Counted from the first letter of the stretch, positions 1 through 6,519 are shown. The stretch: DNA of 28,220 nucleotides from UMGS172 sp045592985 (GCA_045592985.1 JAZNVU010000061.1:1-28220), one strand, 5' to 3'. The notes: a model not told the origin generated them from the sequence alone. A program made the numbers and translations.

Positions 1-133
1 GTTTAATTACTTTGAGTTTTTAACTCTTAAAAATTTTCGGGTTCTCTTACAAAGTTTTATCGTTGTTTAATTTTCAAGGTCCGTTTTACTCCCTACTTCC
101 CAGCCGAGCTCTTGCTCCGCTTCCGTAGGGCGC
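1..133 (-). other. Probable rRNA operon leader (5' external transcribed spacer), truncated by the contig end
   Basis: Transcription from the promoter at 140-168 would run leftward off base 1. The leader starts with a 40-base hairpin (91-130), then has the stretch ACCTTGAAAATTAAACAACG (complement of about 61-80). That stretch resembles the boxA-like CTTTGAAAACTnAACA segments found ahead of 16S genes in Firmicutes. The 16S gene itself is not in the window. Contigs commonly break here because rRNA operons are multicopy. The assignment rests on promoter strength and the leader motif, not on any rRNA sequence. Confidence 0.6.
91..130 (-). other. Hairpin at the 5' end of the putative rrn leader
   Basis: Read on the minus strand, CCCTAC pairs with GTAGGG. 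Inside, AGC-g-GAGC pairs with GCTC-g-GCT around an AAGA loop, with one G/G mismatch. The stem begins within a few bases of the expected transcription start, so it would fold as soon as RNA emerges. It may protect the 5' end or help RNA processing. It matches no riboswitch class I recognise. Confidence 0.5.
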
Positions 134-139
134 CCGATT

Positions 140-168
140 ATTTTAACACACTCATTCCCTTTTGTCAA
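140..168 (-). promoter_or_regulatory. Strong sigma-A promoter (rrn P1-like) with UP element
   Basis: On the minus strand a perfect TTGACA (163-168) and TAAAAT (140-145) are separated by 17 bases. The A-rich tracts just upstream (about 171-198) look like an UP element. Perfect -35, ideal spacing and UP-like DNA are typical of rRNA promoters. It fires away from sleB. Confidence 0.8.
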
Positions 169-294
169 CACTTTTTTTCGCAATTTTTGAATTTTTTTCA
201 TTTTCCTTTTCAATGTACAATTTTAACCGAATATTGCTTAAATTATAGGGGAAAATGAAATCAAAATACATTTTTTGTACAAGGAACATCAATC

Positions 295-960
295 ATGAAC
301 AGATTTATCAAATTATTTAGTTCAATACTTTGCAGCGTTATATTAATAACATCGATAAACCTTAACGCTTTTGGGTATTCTTCAATTGGTTCTAGAGGCA
401 GTGAGGTTCGCAATATTCAAACTCGTCTCAAAGAATGGGGTTATTATAAGGGTAATATCGACGGTATCTATGGAACTGCAACTAAAAAGGCAGTCATTTC
501 TTTTCAAAAAAAGCATGGCATTACTGCCGATGGAGTTTGCGGTCCTAAAACATTAGAGTTAATTGGACTACCTTCGGGACAAAGCAATAGCGGATATAAC
601 GGCTATTCATCGTCTGACTACCGACTATTAGCACGGTTGATTTCCGCAGAAGCACGAGGAGAGCCTTATATGGGACAAGTTGCAGTGGGCGCTGTTGTGC
701 TCAACCGAATCGAGCATCCGTCTTTTCCAAACTCTATCTCAGGCGTTATTTATCAAAAAGGTGCGTTCAGTTGCATTGATGACGGCCAATTTAATGTTGC
801 CGTTGCCGACAGCGCATATTCAGCAGCACGAGATGCTCTTAACGGGCTTGACCCAAGTAGCGGTGCGATATACTATTTTAACCCTTCTACCGCTACAAGC
901 AGTTGGATATGGAGCAGACCTCTTATTAAAGTAATAGGAAAACACAGATTTTGTTCATAA
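295..960 (+). CDS. sleB: Spore cortex-lytic enzyme SleB
   Basis: Secreted peptidoglycan hydrolase that degrades spore cortex during germination; the family is a lytic transglycosylase acting on muramic-delta-lactam cortex. The 221-residue protein has a signal peptide (about 1-27, hydrophobic core 8-22), a peptidoglycan-binding type 1 domain (about 33-91, with GNIDGIYGTATKKAV) and a SleB/CwlJ hydrolase domain (about 108-220). The conserved SAEARGEP at 117-124 contains the presumed catalytic Glu119. The length is near that of known SleB proteins. The ATG follows AAGGAA at 281-286. It is monocistronic, with a terminator at 964-987 and a divergent rrn-type promoter upstream. No ypeB partner gene follows, although SleB usually has one in Bacillus. 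I saw no convincing sigma-G promoter. Confidence 0.93.
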   Translation: MNRFIKLFSSILCSVILITSINLNAFGYSSIGSRGSEVRNIQTRLKEWGYYKGNIDGIYGTATKKAVISFQKKHGITADGVCGPKTLELIGLPSGQSNSGYNGYSSSDYRLLARLISAEARGEPYMGQVAVGAVVLNRIEHPSFPNSISGVIYQKGAFSCIDDGQFNVAVADSAYSAARDALNGLDPSSGAIYYFNPSTATSSWIWSRPLIKVIGKHRFCS

Positions 961-963
961 CAA

Positions 964-987
964 AACCCGAGGATAACACCTCGGGTT
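964..987 (+). terminator. Intrinsic terminator after sleB
   Basis: AACCCGAGG (964-972) and CCTCGGGTT (979-987) form a 9-bp stem with loop ATAACA, 3 bases after the sleB stop. The downstream tail CTATTATATAAT is T-rich but broken, so termination may be incomplete. Confidence 0.75.
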
Positions 988-1023
988 CTATTATATAATA
1001 ATGTATTATTGTATATTTTATTA

Positions 1024-1052
1024 TTGAAATATGTATTGATTTGTTGTATTAT
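1024..1052 (+). promoter_or_regulatory. Sigma-A promoter for the AEC permease-apgM pair
   Basis: TTGAAA (1024-1029) and TATTAT (1047-1052) are separated by exactly 17 bases, which predicts a start near 1059. The TTG codon at 1041 that opens the longest reading frame lies upstream of the predicted start, so the -10 overlaps that reading and argues for the downstream TTG at 1083. Confidence 0.7.
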
Positions 1053-1082
1053 AAAGTAAGAATTTTTTTGGGGGAACATATT

Positions 1083-2081
1083 TTGTACGGAATCGATGTA
1101 CTTATTGAAAAAGTTTTGTTGCTGACGGTAATGATTATTCTTGGAATGATCATGCGTAAAGCAGGTAAGGTCGACGATACCACCTCTAAGTATTTTGCTG
1201 ACGTTGTTATTTATCTTGCCCAACCGGCAATGATAATTTATAGTTTTTTGGACGTAAAACTAAGTTCTGAGATAGTGACGACTGCTGTTTTTGTATTAAT
1301 TGCTTCCATGATTTTGCATTTGGGATATTTTGGTGTTTCAAAAATGCTTTTTAACAAAGCTCCCGAAAAGAAAAAAATCATTCTTAAGTATTCCACTATT
1401 TTTACAAATGCCGGTTTTTTAGGAATTCCGTTAATTTCGGAACTGTTCGGTTCAGAAGCCGCCATATATGCTACATTTTATGTCGTTTCTTTCAACGTAC
1501 TTAATTGGTCACTTGGTTGTTATCTTTACACTAAAGACAAAAGTTATATGTCACCAAAAAAGATGTTTTTAAACCCTGCGACAATTCCTACATACATTGG
1601 TTTGTTTTTCTTTATACTGGGCGGTTTCGTCACAGTACCCCAAGCACTTGTTCCTGTTTGGACGGATTTCGCCGTACCGGTTGTTAAGGATAACATATTA
1701 TTCTTACTTAAGAGTTCTGTAATACCGCTTTCTATGATGATGATTGGCATAAGACTTGCGGAGTGTGACCTCAAGACGGTTTTTAAAGACAAATATATGC
1801 CCCTACTGATTTTTGTAAGACTGATAGTCATTCCAATTCTTATCATTTTAATTCTAAAAGTATTATCATTACTTGGAATTCTGCCTGCAGATGTAGTAAC
1901 AAACGGATCCGCAGTGCTTGTAATCAGTTCTTCAACCCCCGTTGCTGCGATGGCAAGTATTTTTGCCGAACGGTACGACGGAGACGCTGTTTACGCCGGG
2001 GAACTGGTTTCGGCATCGACACTTATTTCTCTTGTAACAATGCCGCTTATAGCAATGCTTTTGCTGGCAGTAAATATATAA
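1083..2081 (+). CDS. AEC-family (auxin efflux carrier-type) permease
   Basis: Inner-membrane transporter of the AEC/MleP family, whose bacterial members move malate or other organic anions; the substrate here is unknown. About 332 residues with roughly ten hydrophobic segments in two five-helix halves, including conserved-looking stretches such as TIFTNAGFLGIPL and SSSTPVAAMASIFAERY near the C-terminal half. Start choice: TTG at 1083 is preceded by GGGGGAA (1070-1076). The longer frame from TTG 1041 would overlap the -10 element and has no ribosome site. The stop is 28 bases before apgM, which has its own AAAGGT site, so the two are probably co-transcribed. Substrate cannot be inferred from this neighbour. 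Confidence 0.88.
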   Translation: MYGIDVLIEKVLLLTVMIILGMIMRKAGKVDDTTSKYFADVVIYLAQPAMIIYSFLDVKLSSEIVTTAVFVLIASMILHLGYFGVSKMLFNKAPEKKKIILKYSTIFTNAGFLGIPLISELFGSEAAIYATFYVVSFNVLNWSLGCYLYTKDKSYMSPKKMFLNPATIPTYIGLFFFILGGFVTVPQALVPVWTDFAVPVVKDNILFLLKSSVIPLSMMMIGIRLAECDLKTVFKDKYMPLLIFVRLIVIPILIILILKVLSLLGILPADVVTNGSAVLVISSSTPVAAMASIFAERYDGDAVYAGELVSASTLISLVTMPLIAMLLLAVNI

Positions 2082-2109
2082 ACTATTCCTTTAGAAAGGT
2101 TGAAAATAT

Positions 2110-3315
2110 ATGAAATATTTAGTTCTATTATGTGACGGTATGGCTGATTATAAATACGACGGTTTAGGCGGCAAAACCCCTATGGAACTTGCCAGCAAAC
2201 CTAACATGGATAGGTTGGCCAAGACCGCAACCGTTGGTCTTTCAAAAACCGTTGCCGATAATTTGAAGCCCGGTAGTGACGTTGCAAATCTTTCGGTTAT
2301 GGGTTATGACCCAAACGAGTGCTACACCGGTCGTTCACCCTTAGAGGCCGCAAGTATTGGTATTGCGCTAAGTGACACCGACGTCACCTTGCGTTGTAAC
2401 CTTGTAACATTGTCTGACGAAGAAAAGTACGAAGACAAAACCATGGTTGACTATAGTGCAGGTGATATTTCTTCTGCTGAGGCTGCTGAGATAATTAAAA
2501 CTATTGAGGAAGCCTTTGGTAACGAGATTTATTCATTCTACGCAGGTGTTAGTTACCGTCACTGTCTTGTTGTTAAGAACGGTACAACCGACTTGGGCAG
2601 CATGACTCCCCCACATGACATCAGTGGACGTGTTATCGGTGAGTATTTGAGTGATCACAAGAACGCTGCACCGCTTATTGACCTTATGAAACGCAGCGGT
2701 GAGGTGCTTAAAAACCACCCCGTTAATTTGAAGAGAATTGCCGAGGGCAAGCGTCCTGCAAGCCACATCTGGCTTTGGGGCGAAGGCACCAAACCTCAGA
2801 TGCAGTCCTTCGAGGATAAATTCGGTGTAAAAGCAGGTATTGTATCTGCCGTAGACCTTATAAAGGGCATTGGCAAACTTGCAAAATGCGAAGTGGCCGA
2901 AGTCAATGGTGCCACCGGGTATATTGACACCGATTTTGAAGGTAAGGCCAAGGCTGCCGCAGAACTTTTTAAGACCTGTGACTTGGTTTACGTTCACGTT
3001 GAGGCACCCGACGAATGTGGTCACAGAGGCGAAGCCGAAAACAAGGTAAAGGCCATTGAGCTTATTGATAAGCACGTTTTAGGATATCTTTTGCAAGAAC
3101 TTGAGCAGTATGGTGAGTACCGCATACTGATAATGCCTGACCATCCCACTCCGCTTATCACCATGACCCACGCCCGTGACCCCGTACCCTTCCTTATATA
3201 CGATAACAAGAAAGCAGCGGCAGGTGTTCAAACCTTTACCGAGGAAACCTCCAAAACCACTGGCGTATACTTCGACCACGGCCCAGACGTTATGAAGGTC
3301 TTACTTGAAAAATAA
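2110..3315 (+). CDS. apgM: Archaeal-type cofactor-independent phosphoglycerate mutase (ApgM)
   Basis: Interconverts 3- and 2-phosphoglycerate in glycolysis and gluconeogenesis, in the cytosol, as a metal-dependent alkaline-phosphatase-superfamily enzyme. The 401 residues match the ApgM length and are shorter than the roughly 510-residue GpmI. Visible motifs: CDGMAD (8-13, metal Asp9), PGSDVANLSVMGYDP (54-68, presumed phosphoacceptor Ser56), HVEAPDECGH (296-305), MPDHPTP (342-348), THARDPVPF (353-361) and FDHGPDVM (388-395), the metal-ligand set of the family. ATG with AAAGGT upstream (about 2095-2100). Some bacterial members of this family have been proposed to serve as homoserine kinase, so pathway assignment should be checked against the rest of the genome. 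Confidence 0.9.
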   Translation: MKYLVLLCDGMADYKYDGLGGKTPMELASKPNMDRLAKTATVGLSKTVADNLKPGSDVANLSVMGYDPNECYTGRSPLEAASIGIALSDTDVTLRCNLVTLSDEEKYEDKTMVDYSAGDISSAEAAEIIKTIEEAFGNEIYSFYAGVSYRHCLVVKNGTTDLGSMTPPHDISGRVIGEYLSDHKNAAPLIDLMKRSGEVLKNHPVNLKRIAEGKRPASHIWLWGEGTKPQMQSFEDKFGVKAGIVSAVDLIKGIGKLAKCEVAEVNGATGYIDTDFEGKAKAAAELFKTCDLVYVHVEAPDECGHRGEAENKVKAIELIDKHVLGYLLQELEQYGEYRILIMPDHPTPLITMTHARDPVPFLIYDNKKAAAGVQTFTEETSKTTGVYFDHGPDVMKVLLEK

Positions 3316-3358
3316 AATCAAAATTTAAGCCCCCATGCTAATTAATAGGGATAAATTT

Positions 3359-3400
3359 AAGACACTATGCCTTTTAAAAGAAGGTACATAGTGTCTTTAA
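3359..3400 (+). terminator. Intrinsic terminator after apgM
   Basis: AAGACACTATG (3359-3369) pairs with CATAGTGTCTT (3387-3397). An inner CCTT/AAGG helix (3370-3373 with 3381-3384) extends it, and a T-rich tail follows (TTTAATTT). It may act in both directions, because the gap lies between convergent genes. Confidence 0.75.
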
Positions 3401-3434
3401 TTTATGCATATTATCATACTTGATTTTCAAGTGC

Positions 3435-3592
3435 TCTGTCATCCTGAGCGTAACACCGCCGCAGATTCTGCTACGGCTTCGCCTTGTGCTTTTGTGCAAG
3501 CACAAAAGTTCGACAAACTCAGAATGACGCGGCGTGAGTCGAACCCGCAGGGCACCGTCATTAGACGGCAGAATCTTTCCTTAAATGACAGA
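3435..3592. repeat. MITE/REP-like repeat element with nested inverted repeats
   Basis: Fills most of the 314-base non-coding gap 3316-3629. Outer arms TCTGTCAT (3435-3442) and ATGACAGA (3585-3592) are perfect inverted repeats, and GATTCTGC (3464-3471) pairs with GCAGAATC (3568-3575). GTCATCCTGAG (3438-3448) can alternatively pair with CTCAGAATGAC (3518-3528, one mismatch) around a 9-bp hairpin at 3489-3508. A further small hairpin CCGTC-ATTA-GACGG lies at 3555-3568. From memory, GTCATTCTGAGCG-type motifs are dispersed in gut Clostridia genomes; I cannot verify this here. There is no clear target duplication. The local 65-codon frame is not considered coding. Confidence 0.6.
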
Positions 3593-3629
3593 AATCCTTA
3601 GTCGAAACTCATTTATCACGATGGATTTT

Positions 3630-3869
3630 TTAGTCTTCGAGATTGTCTCGGTCAAATAAAGGTGACGAAAAGAATTCGGCAAGCGGTATTTCCAATCCTT
3701 CGCAAATTTCATATATTATTCGCAATTTCATACTTGGAAAAGTGCAATTCATAATTGTGCTTAGTGTGGATTGAGGCACACCCGACAACATAAACAATTT
3801 ATATTGGGTTATTTTTCTTTCCTCGCATAATTCTTTTATTCTCGCCGCAATCGCTTCGTTTAGTTTCAT
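3630..3869 (-). CDS. Small XRE/Cro-CI family helix-turn-helix regulator
   Basis: 79-residue DNA-binding protein consisting of little more than one HTH_3 domain (about 5-66). The helix-turn-helix spans roughly ITQYKLFMLSGVPQSTLSTI (20-39), followed by a LRIIYEICEGLEIPLAEFF helix typical of the fold. There is no sensor domain. It starts 30 bases after the zinc-ribbon membrane protein gene, with a weak GGTGAG site, so the two are likely co-transcribed. Its targets are unknown; autoregulation of this small cluster is a guess. It faces apgM convergently across the repeat element. Confidence 0.85.
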   Translation of the reverse strand: MKLNEAIAARIKELCEERKITQYKLFMLSGVPQSTLSTIMNCTFPSMKLRIIYEICEGLEIPLAEFFSSPLFDRDNLED

Positions 3870-3899
3870 ACACTCACCATCAATATTATTAATGTGTAA

Positions 3900-4601
3900 C
3901 TACCACTCAAGGTTGATTTTTGATACTTTCCCTTTGGTTATGAATATACCGTCATAATCCTCAACCGAAAACTCAGCACCGGCAAACAGCATATCCTCGT
4001 TCAAAACATTTTTATTAAACAGATAAATTTCAAACTCACAATCACCGTTCTTATCGGGCAAAAAAGTAGCAGGAACAAGTCCATCGGGAAAAGCCTCTTT
4101 GTATTTTTCGGTAATCTTACCTTCGTTAAATTTTAAACCATAAACACCATAAGGCTTTATGTATTTGGTGTAATCGATTTTTGCTCTTATATTAGGTTTA
4201 GGCCTTTCGATGCCTTCGTCACCAACATATTTGAGCATGTGATGTGTTGCCGTTATCCAAATTTGCTTGCAAACAAAATACAGAAAGCCTGCGGTTATGA
4301 TACATAACCCTATAATGCACCAAAGCATATCACGGGTTATCAAGGTCGCTACACATAAAGCAATATCCAAAAGAATAATCGCATACATTAATACAGACTC
4401 TTTAAAAAAAGATCCCGGTGCAATGTATGCAAGTGCGCAGTTGCACTCAGGACAACTGCCATATGACGAACGTCGGCGATAATAAAACCTTCCGTATTTT
4501 TCACGGAATTTAATTTGGTCTTCTTGCAAGCCCAAAGCATACCAACGGTTGCTCCAACCTAAGGTTTTTTGTCCGCAATTGGGACAACGTAGTTTTTTCA
4601 T
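3900..4601 (-). CDS. Unknown zinc-ribbon protein with two transmembrane helices
   Basis: Not recognised as a named family. The 233-residue protein opens with CPNC (Cys6, Cys9) and later has CPECNC (Cys50, Cys53, Cys55), a split zinc-ribbon arrangement with a basic, Tyr/Arg-rich linker. Two hydrophobic helices follow (about 69-89 and 92-111). The remainder, about 112-233, is a soluble, mixed-charge domain. Both tails are expected on the same side of the membrane. ATG with GAGAGGA just upstream. The gene starts only 15 bases beyond a strong terminator, leaving no room for a separate promoter, and is followed by the XRE gene. Function unknown; a membrane-bound sensor or adaptor is only speculation. 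Confidence 0.75.
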   Translation of the reverse strand: MKKLRCPNCGQKTLGWSNRWYALGLQEDQIKFREKYGRFYYRRRSSYGSCPECNCALAYIAPGSFFKESVLMYAIILLDIALCVATLITRDMLWCIIGLCIITAGFLYFVCKQIWITATHHMLKYVGDEGIERPKPNIRAKIDYTKYIKPYGVYGLKFNEGKITEKYKEAFPDGLVPATFLPDKNGDCEFEIYLFNKNVLNEDMLFAGAEFSVEDYDGIFITKGKVSKINLEW

Positions 4602-4616
4602 AACAAATCCTCTCTT

Positions 4617-4654
4617 AAAAACACAAGGCTGCTCCTTTTTTGGAACAGCCTTGT
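4617..4654 (-). terminator. Strong intrinsic terminator after the P-loop gene
   Basis: On the minus strand ACAAGGCTGTTCC and GGAGCAGCCTTGT form a 13-bp stem (one G/T pair) with loop AAAAAA and tail GTTTTT. It ends 15 bases before the zinc-ribbon gene's ATG, so it could also act as an attenuator for that gene. Confidence 0.88.
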
Positions 4655-4670
4655 TCTGTAATAATTGTGA

Positions 4671-5087
4671 TTAAATCTTCTCAGCAATCTCGAAAATGCT
4701 TGCGGGAAGTTCTGCCTCATCAGCCGAAATGGTGATGATAAACTCTGCCTTTGCGTCTTCAGAGAGAGCGTTAAGTTTCTTGAGGAACTCAGCAAGTTCG
4801 TCATAATTTCTATTGCAAATACGGAGAACTGCGTCAATACCGATATGAGTTACATCGTAGTTACCTGCGCAGATACCCGAAATGAAGCCGTAGAAAGCAT
4901 CATAACCCGAGATGCCGTAATGGTCGGTGTCAACAAGACGTACACGGTGAGTGATATTCAAAGTAAGGGTGGAACTCTTTTCGATGCAAACAACGTTGCC
5001 CTTCGAAACGTCAGCCGCTGCGGTGACAGCATCGATAAGTTTTTTCGTTTTTCCGCTACCCTTTTTACCAATAATGAGTTTTAACAT
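4671..5087 (-). CDS. Small P-loop ATP-binding protein of unknown function
   Basis: 138-residue cytosolic protein. Residues 1-14 carry a clean Walker A motif, GKKGSGKT at 7-14, straight after a beta-strand-like MLKLII. HIGID (81-85) is a candidate Walker B, and FIITISADEAELP (116-128) resembles a later core strand. This is a compact nucleotide-binding fold of the kind sometimes labelled PilT-like or generic ATP-binding; no partner domain shows what it acts on. ATG with AAAGGAG upstream. It lies 58 bases after pgi with no promoter between, so it is probably co-transcribed with pgi, and is followed by a strong terminator. I do not assign a function. Confidence 0.8.
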   Translation of the reverse strand: MLKLIIGKKGSGKTKKLIDAVTAAADVSKGNVVCIEKSSTLTLNITHRVRLVDTDHYGISGYDAFYGFISGICAGNYDVTHIGIDAVLRICNRNYDELAEFLKKLNALSEDAKAEFIITISADEAELPASIFEIAEKI

Positions 5088-5109
5088 AGTAACATCTCCT
5101 TTATATTTT

Positions 5110-5133
5110 AGGCTTTGGGTTGCCCCTTAGCCT
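5110..5133 (-). other. Intercistronic hairpin between pgi and the P-loop gene
   Basis: On the minus strand AGGCT-AA-GGG-GCAA-CCC-AA-AGCCT folds into two helices separated by a symmetric AA/AA internal loop and capped by a GNRA-type GCAA tetraloop. There is no T run after it, so it is more likely an RNA stability or processing element, or a protein site, than a terminator. Confidence 0.55.
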
Positions 5134-5145
5134 TATTTTCTATAA

Positions 5146-6483
5146 TTATTTTATTCTGGCTTCAAGCGCAGCCTTCTGCTCCTCGTAACCGGGTTTGCCG
5201 AGCATTGCAAACATATTCTTCTTATAACTTTCAACACCGGGCTGGTCAAACGGATTTACACCGAGCATATAACCCGAAATTGCACAAGCCTTTTCGAAGA
5301 AGTAAATAAGTCTGCCAAGGTTTTCCTCGTCTGCCTTATCGACTTCAATGACGAGGTTGGGCACGCCGCCGTCGGTATGAGCAAGAACGGTACCCTCAAA
5401 AGCCTTTTGGTTGACATACGACATCGGCTTGCCTGCTAGGAAGTTGAGTCCGTCACCGTTTACGGCATCCTCTTTAATAATGGTATCCGAACCGCAGTCG
5501 CCAATGGTAACAACGGTTTCAAACATAAGTCTGCGACCGTCCTGAATGTATTGGCCCATAGAATGAAGGTCGGTTGAGAAGGTAACGGCTGCCGGGAAAA
5601 GGCCCTTGCCGTTTTTGCCCTCGCTTTCACCGTAAAGCTGTTTGAACCACTCAGCCATCATGGTAAATCTCGGTTCATAAGAAACGAGCAATTCAATTTC
5701 TTTACCTCTGCGATAAAAAGCATTTCTGAGAGCAGCATATTTATAACAATCGTTACACTCTACGCAATCCTTATCGTACTCTTCACGAGCATTCGCGGCG
5801 CCCTGCATCAAAGCGTCGATGTCGGCGCCTGCAACTGCGATAGGAAGAAGACCAACTGCGGTAAGCACCGAGAAACGTCCGCCAACATCATCGGGAACAA
5901 CAAAGCTTTCGTAACCCTCCGAATCGGCAAGTTGTTTCAAAGTGCCTCTTGCCTTATCGGTGGTGCAGTAAATTCTCTTAACTGCTTCCTCATGACCGTA
6001 GCGGTTGTCAAGATATTCTCTGAACACTCTGAATGCAATAGCAGGTTCGGTAGTAGTTCCCGATTTTGAAATAACGTTAACCGAAACACGTTTGCCTTCA
6101 CAAATCTTCAAAAGGTCCTGCACAGCACTACCGCTGATGCTGTTACCTGCGAAGTAAATATCGGGAGTATTTTTAGGTAAATTATTGTAAAGCGGAGACT
6201 TCAAAAACTCGATTGCGGCACGGGCACCGAGGTATGAGCCACCGATACCTATAACTATAAAAACATCGGTGTCGGAAATGATTTTTTCTGCGGCTTTTTT
6301 AATGCGAGCAAACTCTTCCTTATCGTAATCAACAGGAAGGTCTACCCAGCCGAGAAAATCGTTCCCGAGACCGGTTTTGTCAGAAAGCATTTTATGTGCT
6401 GCGGATACCTGAACTTTAAGACCTTTAAGGTCTTCTTCTGCAAGAAACTGTGCAGCATATCCATCTTTAAACTTGATTGCCAT
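5146..6483 (-). CDS. pgi: Glucose-6-phosphate isomerase
   Basis: Interconverts glucose 6-phosphate and fructose 6-phosphate in glycolysis and gluconeogenesis, in the cytosol. 445 residues, the short form usual in Firmicutes. Visible: IGIGGSYLGARA (78-89), SKSGTTTEP (139-147) for phosphate binding, signature 1 DVGGRFSV (199-206), GESEGKNGKG (285-294) with the presumed catalytic Glu, and signature 2 NPFDQPGVESYKK (410-422). I start at ATG 6483, not the GTG 33 bases upstream, because the ribosome site GAAAGGGTG lies between the two. A TTGCAA-17-TATAAT promoter precedes it; the leader can form two competing hairpins. Probably co-transcribed with the P-loop gene. Confidence 0.96.
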   Translation of the reverse strand: MAIKFKDGYAAQFLAEEDLKGLKVQVSAAHKMLSDKTGLGNDFLGWVDLPVDYDKEEFARIKKAAEKIISDTDVFIVIGIGGSYLGARAAIEFLKSPLYNNLPKNTPDIYFAGNSISGSAVQDLLKICEGKRVSVNVISKSGTTTEPAIAFRVFREYLDNRYGHEEAVKRIYCTTDKARGTLKQLADSEGYESFVVPDDVGGRFSVLTAVGLLPIAVAGADIDALMQGAANAREEYDKDCVECNDCYKYAALRNAFYRRGKEIELLVSYEPRFTMMAEWFKQLYGESEGKNGKGLFPAAVTFSTDLHSMGQYIQDGRRLMFETVVTIGDCGSDTIIKEDAVNGDGLNFLAGKPMSYVNQKAFEGTVLAHTDGGVPNLVIEVDKADEENLGRLIYFFEKACAISGYMLGVNPFDQPGVESYKKNMFAMLGKPGYEEQKAALEARIK

Positions 6484-6493
6484 CTTAAACACC

Positions 6494-6519
6494 CTTTCGC
6501 CGTGATGCGAAAGCACGGC
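6494..6519 (-). promoter_or_regulatory. Alternative hairpins overlapping the pgi ribosome binding site
   Basis: In the roughly 50-base pgi leader (minus strand), GCCGTG pairs with CACGGC just before the GAAAGGGTG ribosome site. Alternatively the loop bases CTTTCG pair with CGAAAG, which covers the start of that site. With no connecting bases the two helices cannot form together as a normal pseudoknot. Whether this is regulatory is unknown. Confidence 0.35.

Noticed and set aside
228..258. Possible sigma-G promoter for sleB (CGAATA as a -35)
   Set aside because: No acceptable CATnnTA-type -10 sits 17-18 bases downstream.
3404..3601. 65-codon open frame in the convergent gap
   Set aside because: It runs through the nested inverted-repeat element, has no ribosome site, and its composition follows the repeat rather than a protein.
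3598..3608. 11-base match TTAGTCGAAAC shared by this gap and the central dyad (14092-14102)
   Set aside because: In 14 kb of unique sequence a couple of dozen 11-base matches are expected by chance, so it is not evidence for a shared element.
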